Assembly (NCBI GenBank): GCA_018335925.1
Contig: JAGXRF010000064.1
Span: forward strand, 62,001 to 126,000
Length of the DNA stretch: 64,000 bases
From: Flavobacteriales bacterium
GTDB lineage: Bacteria > Bacteroidota > Bacteroidia > Flavobacteriales > Flavobacteriaceae
Reading direction: 5' to 3'
Shown: piece by piece, positions 7,714-16,116 of the stretch
Numbering within the stretch: position 1 is the stretch's first letter
How the letters are laid out: every line of letters starts with the position of its first letter
The notes under the pieces: generated by a model
Database searches by the model: none
Told to the model about the DNA's origin: nothing
Seen by the model: the letters and a program-made list of their open reading frames with translations, nothing else
Translations under genes and position numbers: made by a program

Positions 7714-8961
7714 ATGGAAAAAACTGCAAAAATATCTTTTAAAAACATCTTAACTCTACCGGTTGTAGTAGCAGCTTTAGGCTATTTTGTAGATATTTAC
7801 GATTTGCTTTTGTTCGGAATTGTTCGTGTTCCAAGTTTGATTGACTTAGGTTTAAACCCAGATGTGGAGGGCACCATGATTTTAAATTGGCAAATGTTTG
7901 GATTGCTTTTGGGAGGAATTTTATGGGGTGTTTTAGGGGATAAAAAAGGTAGACTTTCCGTATTATTTGGCTCTATTTTAGTGTACTCTTTGGCAAATAT
8001 TGCTTGTGGTTATTTACCAAATTTTCCGAAAGAAAACATTGCTATCATTTATGCCTCTTTAAGATTTATTGCTGGAATTGGTCTGGCTGGTGAGCTTGGT
8101 GCAGGCATTACCTTGGTGTCAGAAAGTTTACCTAAGGAACTGAGAGCCTTGGGTACTTCTATTGTAGCTGGATTTGGTTTATTAGGTGCCGTTTTTGCAC
8201 AACTTACGGTGGAATTTACTCAAGATTGGAGTTTGGCTTATTATATAGGTGGATTTTTAGGTATTCTGCTTCTTTTTTTAAGGATAGGAGTTGTGGAAAG
8301 TGGGATTTTTCAAAAGATTGAAAGTGAAAAACAAATTTCGAAAGGTCATTTTTGGTGGTTATTTACTCGAAAAAAGTTGCTAATTAAATACCTTAAATCC
8401 ATTGCTATTGGTATTCCTACTTGGTTTTGTATTGGGATTTTAGCCGTAATGGCCAATCAGTTTGCAGCTGCTTTGGGCATTCCTTCATTAACACCAGGTA
8501 AAGCTATTATGTGGGCTTACATAGGAATTTCTGCTGGAGATTTTGCCAGTGGATTTATTTCGCATTATTTAAAATCTCGAAAAAAAGCAATTTTAGGCAT
8601 GATGGGTTTTACCATAATTGGAGTTTTATTGATGTTGTATGGGCCCAATGGTTCCGCAAGCACCTATTATTTTTATTGTTTTTGGTTGGGATTAGGTACA
8701 GGTTATTGGGCCATGTTTGTTACGGTTGCATCAGAACAATTTGGCACCAACTTGCGAAGTACAGCCACTACCACAGTACCAAATATGGTAAGAGGCTTGC
8801 TTCCTACCCTACTGTTTGCTTTTGACGGATTAAAAGTTAACATCGGAGTAATACATGCTGCAGCACTAGTGGGTGTATTTTCTTTTGCAGTGGGTATGTA
8901 TGCTACTTGGAGTATTGAAGAAACCCATAATAAAGATTTAGATTTTGTAGAATTGCCATAG
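7714..8961 (+). CDS. Major facilitator superfamily transporter
   Basis: A 415-residue inner-membrane secondary carrier with about 12 predicted membrane helices. The MFS signature loop between TM2 and TM3 is present (WGVLGDKKGR, residues ~80-89), and TM4 has the charged GLAGELGAGITLVSE segment seen in the sugar and organic-acid symporter branches. The start is set at ATG 7714 because the upstream TTG lies in the -7 box. The gene stands alone between the lysA terminator and lipA and ends in a small hairpin. The substrate cannot be told from sequence; proximity to lysA is not evidence for lysine transport. Confidence 0.85.
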   Translation: MEKTAKISFKNILTLPVVVAALGYFVDIYDLLLFGIVRVPSLIDLGLNPDVEGTMILNWQMFGLLLGGILWGVLGDKKGRLSVLFGSILVYSLANIACGYLPNFPKENIAIIYASLRFIAGIGLAGELGAGITLVSESLPKELRALGTSIVAGFGLLGAVFAQLTVEFTQDWSLAYYIGGFLGILLLFLRIGVVESGIFQKIESEKQISKGHFWWLFTRKKLLIKYLKSIAIGIPTWFCIGILAVMANQFAAALGIPSLTPGKAIMWAYIGISAGDFASGFISHYLKSRKKAILGMMGFTIIGVLLMLYGPNGSASTYYFYCFWLGLGTGYWAMFVTVASEQFGTNLRSTATTTVPNMVRGLLPTLLFAFDGLKVNIGVIHAAALVGVFSFAVGMYATWSIEETHNKDLDFVELP

Positions 8962-8977
8962 CAACTGCAAACAAAAC

Positions 8978-9005
8978 CCTAAAAGCATCTTGCTTTTTTA
9001 GTTTC
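8978..9005 (+). terminator. Small terminator hairpin after the MFS gene
   Basis: AAAAGCA/TGCTTTT stem with a 2-3 base loop and a T-rich tail. It overlaps the candidate -33 region of the lipA promoter. Confidence 0.6.
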
Positions 9006-9017
9006 TTTATATCTTTG
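8990..9017 (+). promoter_or_regulatory. Promoter of lipA (-33 TTG, -7 TATCTTTG)
   Basis: TTG at 8990-8992 and TATCTTTG at 9010-9017, separated by 17 bases; the -7 box lies 22 bases before the lipA ATG. This agrees with the Bacteroidota primary sigma consensus. Confidence 0.6.
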
Positions 9018-9039
9018 CACTGCTAATTTTTCAGAACAA

Positions 9040-9912
9040 ATGAACACGGTATTAGAGCATGTACAACCTCCGGTAGGCAAACCAAAATGGTTAAGAGTTA
9101 AACTTCCTACAGGTGAAAAATATACACAACTTAGAGGATTGGTAGATAAATATAATTTGCATACCATTTGTACCTCAGGGAGTTGTCCAAATATGGGAGA
9201 ATGTTGGGGAGAAGGTACTGCTACCTTTATGATTTTAGGAAATATTTGTACCCGCTCTTGCGGATTTTGCGGTGTTAAAACCGGAAGGCCGGAAACTGTG
9301 GACTGGGAAGAGCCCGAAAAAGTAGCCCGCTCCATTAAAATCATGAATATCAAACATGCGGTGATTACGAGTGTGGATAGAGACGATTTGAAAGATATGG
9401 GTAGCATTATTTGGTTGGAAACCATCCAAGCCATCAGAAGAATGAACCCTGAAACCACTTTAGAAACTTTAATTCCTGACTTTCAAGGGATTCATAAACA
9501 TTTGGATAGAATTGTAGAAGCCAATCCTGAAGTTGTTTCACACAACATGGAAACTGTGCGAAGGTTGACCCGTGAAGTACGTATTCAAGCCAAATACGAC
9601 AGAAGTTTAGAGGTTTTACAATACTTAAAACAACAAGGTATTCGCAGAACCAAATCGGGTATCATGCTAGGTTTAGGAGAAACTGAAGAAGAAGTAATTG
9701 AAACACTCCACGATTTACGCAAGCACAACGTAGATGTGGTAACTATTGGTCAGTACTTACAGCCTACCAAAAAACACTTGCCAGTAAAAGAATTTATAAC
9801 TCCTGAGCAATTTAAAAAATACGAAGAAATAGGAAAATCTTTAGGCTTCCGACATGTAGAAAGCGGAGCTTTGGTAAGAAGTTCCTATCATGCTCAAAAA
9901 CATATTTTATAA
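9040..9912 (+). CDS. lipA: Lipoyl synthase
   Basis: Radical-SAM enzyme that inserts two sulfurs into octanoyl groups on lipoyl domains of pyruvate and 2-oxoglutarate dehydrogenases and the glycine cleavage system. 290 residues, the usual length. The auxiliary 4Fe-4S cluster motif is [12 protein letters not shown] (C44, C49, C55) and the radical-SAM cluster motif is CTRSCGFC (C70, C74, C77). The C-terminal RSSYHA carries the conserved serine that ligates the auxiliary cluster. No lipB or lplA lies nearby. It converges with corA with only 15 bases between stop codons, and its terminator overlaps the end of corA. Confidence 0.97.
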   Translation: MNTVLEHVQPPVGKPKWLRVKLPTGEKYTQLRGLVDKYNLHTICTSGSCPNMGECWGEGTATFMILGNICTRSCGFCGVKTGRPETVDWEEPEKVARSIKIMNIKHAVITSVDRDDLKDMGSIIWLETIQAIRRMNPETTLETLIPDFQGIHKHLDRIVEANPEVVSHNMETVRRLTREVRIQAKYDRSLEVLQYLKQQGIRRTKSGIMLGLGETEEEVIETLHDLRKHNVDVVTIGQYLQPTKKHLPVKEFITPEQFKKYEEIGKSLGFRHVESGALVRSSYHAQKHIL

Positions 9913-9917
9913 ATCAG

Positions 9918-9948
9918 AAAAGTGGAGCTACATCCACTTTTTTCTTTT
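9918..9948 (+). terminator. Shared lipA/corA terminator
   Basis: AAAGTGGA (9919-9926) / TCCACTTT (9933-9940) stem followed by TTTCTTTT on the plus strand. The last codons and the TAG stop of corA are inside the hairpin. Confidence 0.8.
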
Positions 9949-10992
9949 AAAATAAATCAACATTCCTAAAAAAATCAAAAACATCACACCCAAAACTACA
10001 AAGTAGCCATAAGACATTTCTAATTCGGGCATGTGGTGAAAATTCATACCATAAACCCCAACTATAAAAGTTAACGGGATAAAAATAACCGACATCATCG
10101 TAAGTACCTTCATGATGTCGTTGGTTTTATTGCTCAAACTGTTCATGTACAAATCAAGCAAGCCAGAAGAAAGCTCTCGATACATTTCCAAACTATCCAT
10201 TACTTGAATGATGTGGTCATACAAATCTCTCAAATACCATTTCAAATCACCAAACTTGCCTTCTGCCTGCATTTTCTCCATTTTATTTACCACTTCACGC
10301 ATAGGATAAACCGCTTTTCTAATCATCATACTTTCTTTTCGCAATTGGTTTAATTTTGCCAAGGTATTCTGATTTGGTTTTGCAATTAATTCATCTTCTA
10401 ATGTTTCTAATTGCTCCCCAAATTCCTCCGTAATGGTAAAATATTCATCCACTACAGAGTCTAGTAACAAGTAAAACAAATACTCCGCTTTTTTTTGTCG
10501 AACCACACCGGTATTCTCTTGAATTCGCTTTCGAATGGCAGTAAAAATATCTCCTGATTTTTCTTGGTAAGTTACCACCAATTGTTGCTGTAAAATCAAA
10601 CTTAATTGTTCTTGTTTGATGTTTTTATCATTGGGTTGCCACTCTAACATTCTGCAAACCAAATGGGTGTAGCTAGGAAATTCCTCCACTTTTGGTCGTT
10701 GGTCCATGCTTAATAAATCCTCCTGAGTTAATTTATGTAAGCCTAAAAATTGAGATAATTCTTGTATAAATTCTACTTCATGCAACCCCTCAATATTAAT
10801 CCAAAGTACGCCTTCTTTTTTGGCATATGACATTACTTCTTGTAAAGTAGCATTTTCTTTACATACCATTTCTGTGGAGGTAAACCATAAAAATTCTACC
10901 CTTTGGGCATGCATTTTTTGAAATCCGGTAAACATGGGTACTCCGGGTGGCAATCCCTTTTTAATATTTCTTCGAGTAGGTTTGGCAGCCAT
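9928..10992 (-). CDS. corA: Magnesium/cobalt transporter CorA
   Basis: Pentameric divalent-cation channel of the inner membrane. The 354 residues have a long cytoplasmic N-terminal domain, a helical stalk (about residues 170-290) and two C-terminal membrane helices. The hallmark pore-mouth motif YGMNF is at about 316-320, right after the first helix, and the tail is basic (KRKKW). No second magnesium gene is adjacent. The gene diverges from gap and converges on lipA. Confidence 0.95.
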   Translation of the reverse strand: MAAKPTRRNIKKGLPPGVPMFTGFQKMHAQRVEFLWFTSTEMVCKENATLQEVMSYAKKEGVLWINIEGLHEVEFIQELSQFLGLHKLTQEDLLSMDQRPKVEEFPSYTHLVCRMLEWQPNDKNIKQEQLSLILQQQLVVTYQEKSGDIFTAIRKRIQENTGVVRQKKAEYLFYLLLDSVVDEYFTITEEFGEQLETLEDELIAKPNQNTLAKLNQLRKESMMIRKAVYPMREVVNKMEKMQAEGKFGDLKWYLRDLYDHIIQVMDSLEMYRELSSGLLDLYMNSLSNKTNDIMKVLTMMSVIFIPLTFIVGVYGMNFHHMPELEMSYGYFVVLGVMFLIFLGMLIYFKRKKWM

Positions 10993-11052
10993 ATTCGTAT
11001 AATTAAGTAGAGTAAAAGTAAGTAGAATAGTACAATTTGCTTGCTTACTTTG

Positions 11053-11060
11053 TAAATTTG
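11053..11060 (+). promoter_or_regulatory. Candidate -7 box for gap
   Basis: TAAATTTG matches TAnnTTTG. It covers the GTG at 11060 taken as start by the ORF track, so the ATG at 11081 is preferred. Confidence 0.5.
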
Positions 11061-11080
11061 TGATCTTAAATAACCAAAAA

Positions 11081-12085
11081 ATGCAAAAAATACCAATCGG
11101 AATTAATGGATTTGGAAGAATTGGAAGGACTTTGTTGCGTCAATCTTTAAAGAGAGAGAATATTCAAGTAGTTGCCATTAACGATATTGCTCCCATAGAA
11201 ACCATGAAGCATTTGTTGCAGTATGATAGTATTCATGGGGTTTTACATGAAGAAGTTTTGGTGGAAAATAATTTTTTAGTCATTGGAAATCAAAGAATAA
11301 AATACACCCAATGGCAACATCCTGAGGATATAAGCTGGGAAGATGTTGAAGTTGTGATAGAAAGCACCGGAAAATTCAAAACCATGGAAAGTGCAAATTT
11401 TCATTTGAAAAATGACGTTAAAAAAGTCATTATTTCTGCACCAGCATCCGATGAAAAAATCCCAACAGTAGTTTTAGGGGTGAATGAGAGAAAATTAACC
11501 CATGAGCATCACATCATTTCCAATGCCAGTTGTACTACCAACAATGCAGCACCTATGTTGCAATTAATACAAGATAATTGCCAAATAGAATCCGCTTATA
11601 TAACCACTGTACATTCTTACACTACCGATCAAAGTTTGCACGACCAACCGCATGCAGATTTACGAAGAGCTCGTGGTGCAGCACAATCTATTGTACCAAC
11701 TACTACGGGTGCTGCCAAAGCATTGACTAAGATTTTTCCGGAATTAGACCAAAAAATTGGTGGAAGTGGCATTCGTGTTCCAGTTCCAAATGGTTCTTTA
11801 ACCGATATTACTTGTTATGTAAAACACCCAAAATCTCCAGAGGAAATCAACCAACTATTTGCAGAAGCTGCCAAAAATCAATTGAATGGAATTTTAGCTT
11901 ACACCAACGATCCAATTGTTTCGGTAGATGTGATTGGGAATCCTAATTCCTGTTTGTTTGATGCAAGTTTGACCTCGGTTATTGGAAATATGGTGAAAAT
12001 TGTTGGATGGTATGATAACGAAACTGGTTACAGCAACAGATTGTTAGATTTGATTGCATATTTAAAAGTAAATCAATACATTTAG
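11081..12085 (+). CDS. gap: Glyceraldehyde-3-phosphate dehydrogenase, type I
   Basis: Glycolytic/gluconeogenic NAD(P)-dependent oxidation of glyceraldehyde 3-phosphate to 1,3-bisphosphoglycerate. 334 residues from the ATG. The N-terminal Rossmann motif INGFGRIGR is followed by an acidic residue after the second strand (AINDIAP), which favours NAD. The catalytic cysteine is in SNASCTTN (~150), the phosphate-binding segment is SLTDITCYV, and WYDNETGYSNR is the conserved C-terminal motif. The segment after the active site reads NNAAP instead of the usual NCLAP, so the second, non-catalytic cysteine is missing. Flavobacteria often carry more than one gap; this may be the divergent copy. A hybrid kinase follows after 15 bases, probably cotranscribed. 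Confidence 0.93.
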   Translation: MQKIPIGINGFGRIGRTLLRQSLKRENIQVVAINDIAPIETMKHLLQYDSIHGVLHEEVLVENNFLVIGNQRIKYTQWQHPEDISWEDVEVVIESTGKFKTMESANFHLKNDVKKVIISAPASDEKIPTVVLGVNERKLTHEHHIISNASCTTNNAAPMLQLIQDNCQIESAYITTVHSYTTDQSLHDQPHADLRRARGAAQSIVPTTTGAAKALTKIFPELDQKIGGSGIRVPVPNGSLTDITCYVKHPKSPEEINQLFAEAAKNQLNGILAYTNDPIVSVDVIGNPNSCLFDASLTSVIGNMVKIVGWYDNETGYSNRLLDLIAYLKVNQYI

Positions 12086-12100
12086 CATTATTTTATATAA

Positions 12101-13537
12101 GTGAAAAGGGGGCTTTTCTTTACTTTATGCGTTACTTTTGTTTGCGTTAATTATGCATACAGCATAGATTATACCCTTATTTTACAACGTCAATTAGAAG
12201 ATTTTACAGAAATTACCAAAGCTTCTGCCTCACCTCCTGTGGAAAATTTTACTTTGCGATTTTCTAAAATTGTTACCATTTTAAGTATCGCTTTAATCTC
12301 CATTTTATCGCTTTTGAGTTTAACATTGTATAAAAACAATGTATTAAAACTAGAAGCCAACAAAGCATTGGAAACTAAAAATGAAGAATTGCGAATTGCC
12401 AAAGAAAAAGCAGAAAAAGCATCTAAGGCAAAAGACGAATTTTTATCAACGGTGAGTCATGAATTGAGAACTCCTTTAAATGCAATTATCGGAATTACTC
12501 ATATTATGATGGAGGATGCACCTAAAAAAGCACATATCGATTATTTGAATTCTTTAAAATTTTCAGGGGAATATTTACGTGATTTGATTAATGATATTTT
12601 AGAAATCAACCGAATTGAATCTGACAAGATACATATTGAAAAAGAATTGATTCATTTGCCAATTTTATTACAAAACATCGTTTCTTCATTCAAAAATTTA
12701 GCCTCGCAAAACAACAACCATTTTTATTTTCAATTAGATCCATTGGTTCCCAAAAACATTGTTGGAGACAACACCAAACTGTCTCAAATATTGATAAATT
12801 TGGTAAACAATGCATTAAAATTTACCAAAAATGGTTCAGTTGAAATCCAAGTACATTACATTCATGATGAAGCAGAAAAAATGCATCTTGAATTCCGAAT
12901 CATTGATACTGGAATTGGCATACCAGATGAAAAACAAGAAGAAATATTTGAAAGATTTTCGCAAGCATCTACTTCTATTAACAGAAAATACGGTGGTACT
13001 GGATTAGGCTTGGCAATTGTAAAAAAACTAACGGAATTACTTCAAGGAAATATCCGATTAAAAAGTAAAGTCAACCAAGGCTCTACTTTTTATGTAAGTT
13101 TACCTTTTGATAAAACAGACCAAGAAGCCAAATTAGATAGCCAAACCATCATTGACGAGAATATTCTTAAAGGCAAACATATTTTGGTAGTTGAAGACAA
13201 TGCCATCAACCAAATGGTAGCTAGAAAAATGCTGGAAAAAAAAGGAATAAAATGCACCATTTTAGATAATGCAGAAGCTGCCATTGAACATTTAAAAGAC
13301 TTCAATTACGATTTGGTGTTAATGGACGTTCATTTACCCGGAATAAATGGAGATGAAGCCACACTTAGGATTAGAAACTACGATCAAAAAACACCAATTA
13401 TTGCGTTAACCGCTATTACTTTGGAGGAAAGTGCAGAATCTTTGTTAAAATTCCAAATAGACGATGTAATTACCAAGCCTTTTAATCCAGCTAATTTTTA
13501 TAAAACCCTTGCATATTATTTGGTAAATAAGAGATAA
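12101..13537 (+). CDS. Hybrid sensor histidine kinase / response regulator
   Basis: A 478-residue membrane kinase. An N-terminal signal-like helix (FFTLCVTFVCVNYAYS) is followed by a short ~30-residue extracytoplasmic stretch, a second membrane helix (~residues 55-78), a coiled-coil linker, a HisKA domain with phospho-His in VSHELRTPLN (~120), an HATPase domain (N-box NLVNNALKF, G boxes GTGIGI-like and GTGLGL) and a C-terminal receiver with Asp in LVLMDVHLPG (~408). The periplasmic part is too short for a ligand domain, so the signal may come from the membrane or a partner protein. The start is GTG, 15 bases after the gap stop. No cognate regulator is adjacent. Confidence 0.88.
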   Translation: MKRGLFFTLCVTFVCVNYAYSIDYTLILQRQLEDFTEITKASASPPVENFTLRFSKIVTILSIALISILSLLSLTLYKNNVLKLEANKALETKNEELRIAKEKAEKASKAKDEFLSTVSHELRTPLNAIIGITHIMMEDAPKKAHIDYLNSLKFSGEYLRDLINDILEINRIESDKIHIEKELIHLPILLQNIVSSFKNLASQNNNHFYFQLDPLVPKNIVGDNTKLSQILINLVNNALKFTKNGSVEIQVHYIHDEAEKMHLEFRIIDTGIGIPDEKQEEIFERFSQASTSINRKYGGTGLGLAIVKKLTELLQGNIRLKSKVNQGSTFYVSLPFDKTDQEAKLDSQTIIDENILKGKHILVVEDNAINQMVARKMLEKKGIKCTILDNAEAAIEHLKDFNYDLVLMDVHLPGINGDEATLRIRNYDQKTPIIALTAITLEESAESLLKFQIDDVITKPFNPANFYKTLAYYLVNKR

Positions 13538-13577
13538 TATTCACACCGAATTTCCTAAAAATCTTTGCATAAAATAC

Positions 13578-13585
13578 TATCTTTG
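13578..13585 (+). promoter_or_regulatory. Candidate -7 box for the DUF4369 lipoprotein
   Basis: TATCTTTG matches TAnnTTTG, 32 bases before the ATG. Confidence 0.45.
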
Positions 13586-13617
13586 CAGGCTTAAAAATAC
13601 TACACAAAGCTTGTTTT

Positions 13618-14328
13618 ATGAAAAAAATATTTTCTGCTATTACATTATTATTTTTGTTAATAGCATGTACCAAAAAAGAATCCGGTTTTCATTTAAGTGG
13701 AAACATCAAAGGAATCAAACAAGGAGTATTGTACTTGCAACAATTAAAAGATTCTAATTTGGTTGTTTTAGATTCTGCTATTTTTGATGGAAAAGATAGT
13801 TTTACATTAAAAGCAGAATTAACCGAGCCCGAAATGTTGTATTTGTTTTTAGACAAAGGCCAAACCAACTCGATTGACAATAACTTGCCATTTTTTGCAG
13901 AACCAAAAGCAATGACACTTCAAACTAATTTAGAAGCATTTTTTGCAGATGCCAAGTTAGAAGGATCGGAAAGTCATGTTTTATACGAACAATATTTATC
14001 TACTTTAAAACAGTTTAAAGACCGAGATTTAGAGTTTTTTGAACAACAAATTCGAGCACAAAAGCTAAAAAAACAAAACCGAATTGATAGCATTCAAATA
14101 TTGAAAGACCAAAATTTGAAAAGAATGTATTTGTATGCCATTAACTATGCTATTGGTAGAAAAAACAGTCCGGTTGCCGCTTACATTGCAGTTTCAGATT
14201 TATATGATACCAAAACCAAATTTTTAGACACCATTCACCAAAGTTTGACTCCGGAAGTGAAGTCGACCAAATACGCTAAAATTTTGGAGAAAACCATCCA
14301 AGAAAGAAAAAAGAATTCTATTGATTAA
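13618..14328 (+). CDS. DUF4369-domain lipoprotein
   Basis: A 236-residue lipoprotein: basic start MKK, hydrophobic core and lipobox LLIAC with the lipidated Cys at about 18. Residues ~25-130 look like DUF4369, a beta domain (FHLSGNIKG...GVLYLQQLKDSNLVVLDSA) normally found in front of a thioredoxin-like domain in Bacteroidota TlpA/AhpC-type proteins. Here the thioredoxin half is absent; the rest is helical and charged. It is therefore either a free-standing envelope-binding module or a shortened relative of such thiol-disulfide proteins. It lies 11 bases ahead of argS and may be cotranscribed with it, which does not itself explain its role. Confidence 0.75.
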   Translation: MKKIFSAITLLFLLIACTKKESGFHLSGNIKGIKQGVLYLQQLKDSNLVVLDSAIFDGKDSFTLKAELTEPEMLYLFLDKGQTNSIDNNLPFFAEPKAMTLQTNLEAFFADAKLEGSESHVLYEQYLSTLKQFKDRDLEFFEQQIRAQKLKKQNRIDSIQILKDQNLKRMYLYAINYAIGRKNSPVAAYIAVSDLYDTKTKFLDTIHQSLTPEVKSTKYAKILEKTIQERKKNSID

Positions 14329-14339
14329 AGCCATTTTAA

Positions 14340-16115
14340 ATGAACCTATACCAGAAATTACAACCCTATTTATCCCAAGCTGTTCAAACTGTTTTTCAAA
14401 CAGAAATGACTGCTTTTGAATTTCAGCAAACCAAAAAAGATTTTGAAGGAGATGTTACTTTGGTAGTATTTCCGTTGGTAAAAATTTTAAGGGGAAATCC
14501 GGTAGAAATTGGGAATAAAATTGGAGAATATTTGGTAGAAAACTGCCCAATAGTTTCCAAATTCAATGTGGTTGGTGGTTTTTTAAACATCGTAATTTCT
14601 GAAGATTATTATTCTCAATCTTTTGCAGAAATCCTGCAATCGGAGCAATATGGCTTTCAACCAAGTAACAGCAAAAAAGCGGTAATGGTAGAGTATGCCT
14701 CTCCAAACACCAATAAACCATTGCATTTAGGCCATGTTAGAAATGTGTTGTTAGGATACGCGGTAGCAGAAATTTTAAAAGCTGCCGGCCATAAAGTGTA
14801 CAAAACCCAAATTATCAACGATAGAGGGATACATATTTGTAAATCGATGTTGGCTTGGCAAAAATTTGGCAATGGAGAAACTCCTGTAAGTTCAGGTTTA
14901 AAAGGAGATCATTTAGTTGGTAAATACTATGTTGCTTTTGACAAGGCATACAAAGAAGAAATCAATACATTAATGCAGCAAGGAAAAACGGAAGAAGAAG
15001 CCAAAAAAATTGCTCCTATTTTGTTAGAGGCACAAGAAATGTTGCGAAAATGGGAAGCTAATGATACGAGTGTTGTAGAACTTTGGAAAACTATGAACGG
15101 ATGGGTGTATGAAGGATTCAACCAAACATATACCAATATTGGAGTTGATTTTGACAGCTATTATTACGAAAGTAATACCTATTTATTAGGGAAAGAAGTC
15201 GTGCAATTTGGTTTAGAAAAAGGCGTTTTTGAAAAAGACCCGGATGGATCGGTTTGGATTGATTTAACGGATGATGGCTTAGACCGAAAAATTGTATTGC
15301 GAAGCGATGGAACAGCAGTTTATATGACCCAAGACATAGGAACCGCTATTCAGCGTGTAAAAGATTTTTCTGATGTTGAAGGCATGGTTTATACCGTTGG
15401 AAATGAACAAGATTACCACTTTAAAGTTTTGTTTTTAATCTTAAAAAAACTAGGCTTTGCGTGGGCTGAAAACTTATACCATTTATCTTACGGGATGGTA
15501 GAATTGCCAACCGGAAAAATGAAATCAAGAGAAGGTACTGTGGTAGATGCTGATGATTTGATGCAAGAAATGTTTCAAACTGCCAAACAGATTTCAGAAG
15601 AATTAGGAAAATTAGATGGATATACCGAGAGTGAAAAAGAAGCATTATACCAAACTATTGGTTTAGGAGCACTAAAATACTTTATTTTAAAAGTGGACCC
15701 AAAAAAGCAAATGCTTTTTAACCCAACCGAATCGGTAGATTTTAACGGAAATACTGGGCCTTTTATACAGTATACTTATGCCAGAATTCAATCGATTTTA
15801 CGCAAAGCAGATTTTGATTGGAAATCGAATATTTCAAATGTAACAATGCAACCAAAAGAGAAAGAATTGATCAAGTTATTGTTGCAATATCCAGAAACAA
15901 TTCAGTTAGCTGCAAAAAATTACTCTCCTGCTATTATTGCAAATTATGTGTATGAAGTAGTGAAAGAATACAATTCCTTTTACCAAAGCATTCCTATTTT
16001 AGGTGAGAATGAATCAACATTTAAAATTTGGAGGGTTCAACTATCTGCGGAAACTGCAAAAATTATCGCATCTGCTTGTACTTTATTAGGCATAAGTGTA
16101 CCAGAGAGAATGTAA
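14340..16115 (+). CDS. argS: Arginine-tRNA ligase
   Basis: Class I aminoacyl-tRNA synthetase charging tRNA-Arg. 591 residues. The N-terminal additional domain specific to ArgRS (residues 1-110) is present, followed by the HIGH motif as HLGH in ASPNTNKPLHLGHVRN (~129) and a KMSK-like loop GKMKSREGT (~394), where the canonical second Lys is displaced as in many ArgRS. The C-terminal DALR anticodon-binding domain ends SVPERM. It converges with the TonB receptor with one base between stop codons and no visible terminator. Confidence 0.97.
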   Translation: MNLYQKLQPYLSQAVQTVFQTEMTAFEFQQTKKDFEGDVTLVVFPLVKILRGNPVEIGNKIGEYLVENCPIVSKFNVVGGFLNIVISEDYYSQSFAEILQSEQYGFQPSNSKKAVMVEYASPNTNKPLHLGHVRNVLLGYAVAEILKAAGHKVYKTQIINDRGIHICKSMLAWQKFGNGETPVSSGLKGDHLVGKYYVAFDKAYKEEINTLMQQGKTEEEAKKIAPILLEAQEMLRKWEANDTSVVELWKTMNGWVYEGFNQTYTNIGVDFDSYYYESNTYLLGKEVVQFGLEKGVFEKDPDGSVWIDLTDDGLDRKIVLRSDGTAVYMTQDIGTAIQRVKDFSDVEGMVYTVGNEQDYHFKVLFLILKKLGFAWAENLYHLSYGMVELPTGKMKSREGTVVDADDLMQEMFQTAKQISEELGKLDGYTESEKEALYQTIGLGALKYFILKVDPKKQMLFNPTESVDFNGNTGPFIQYTYARIQSILRKADFDWKSNISNVTMQPKEKELIKLLLQYPETIQLAAKNYSPAIIANYVYEVVKEYNSFYQSIPILGENESTFKIWRVQLSAETAKIIASACTLLGISVPERM

Positions 16116-16116
16116 T

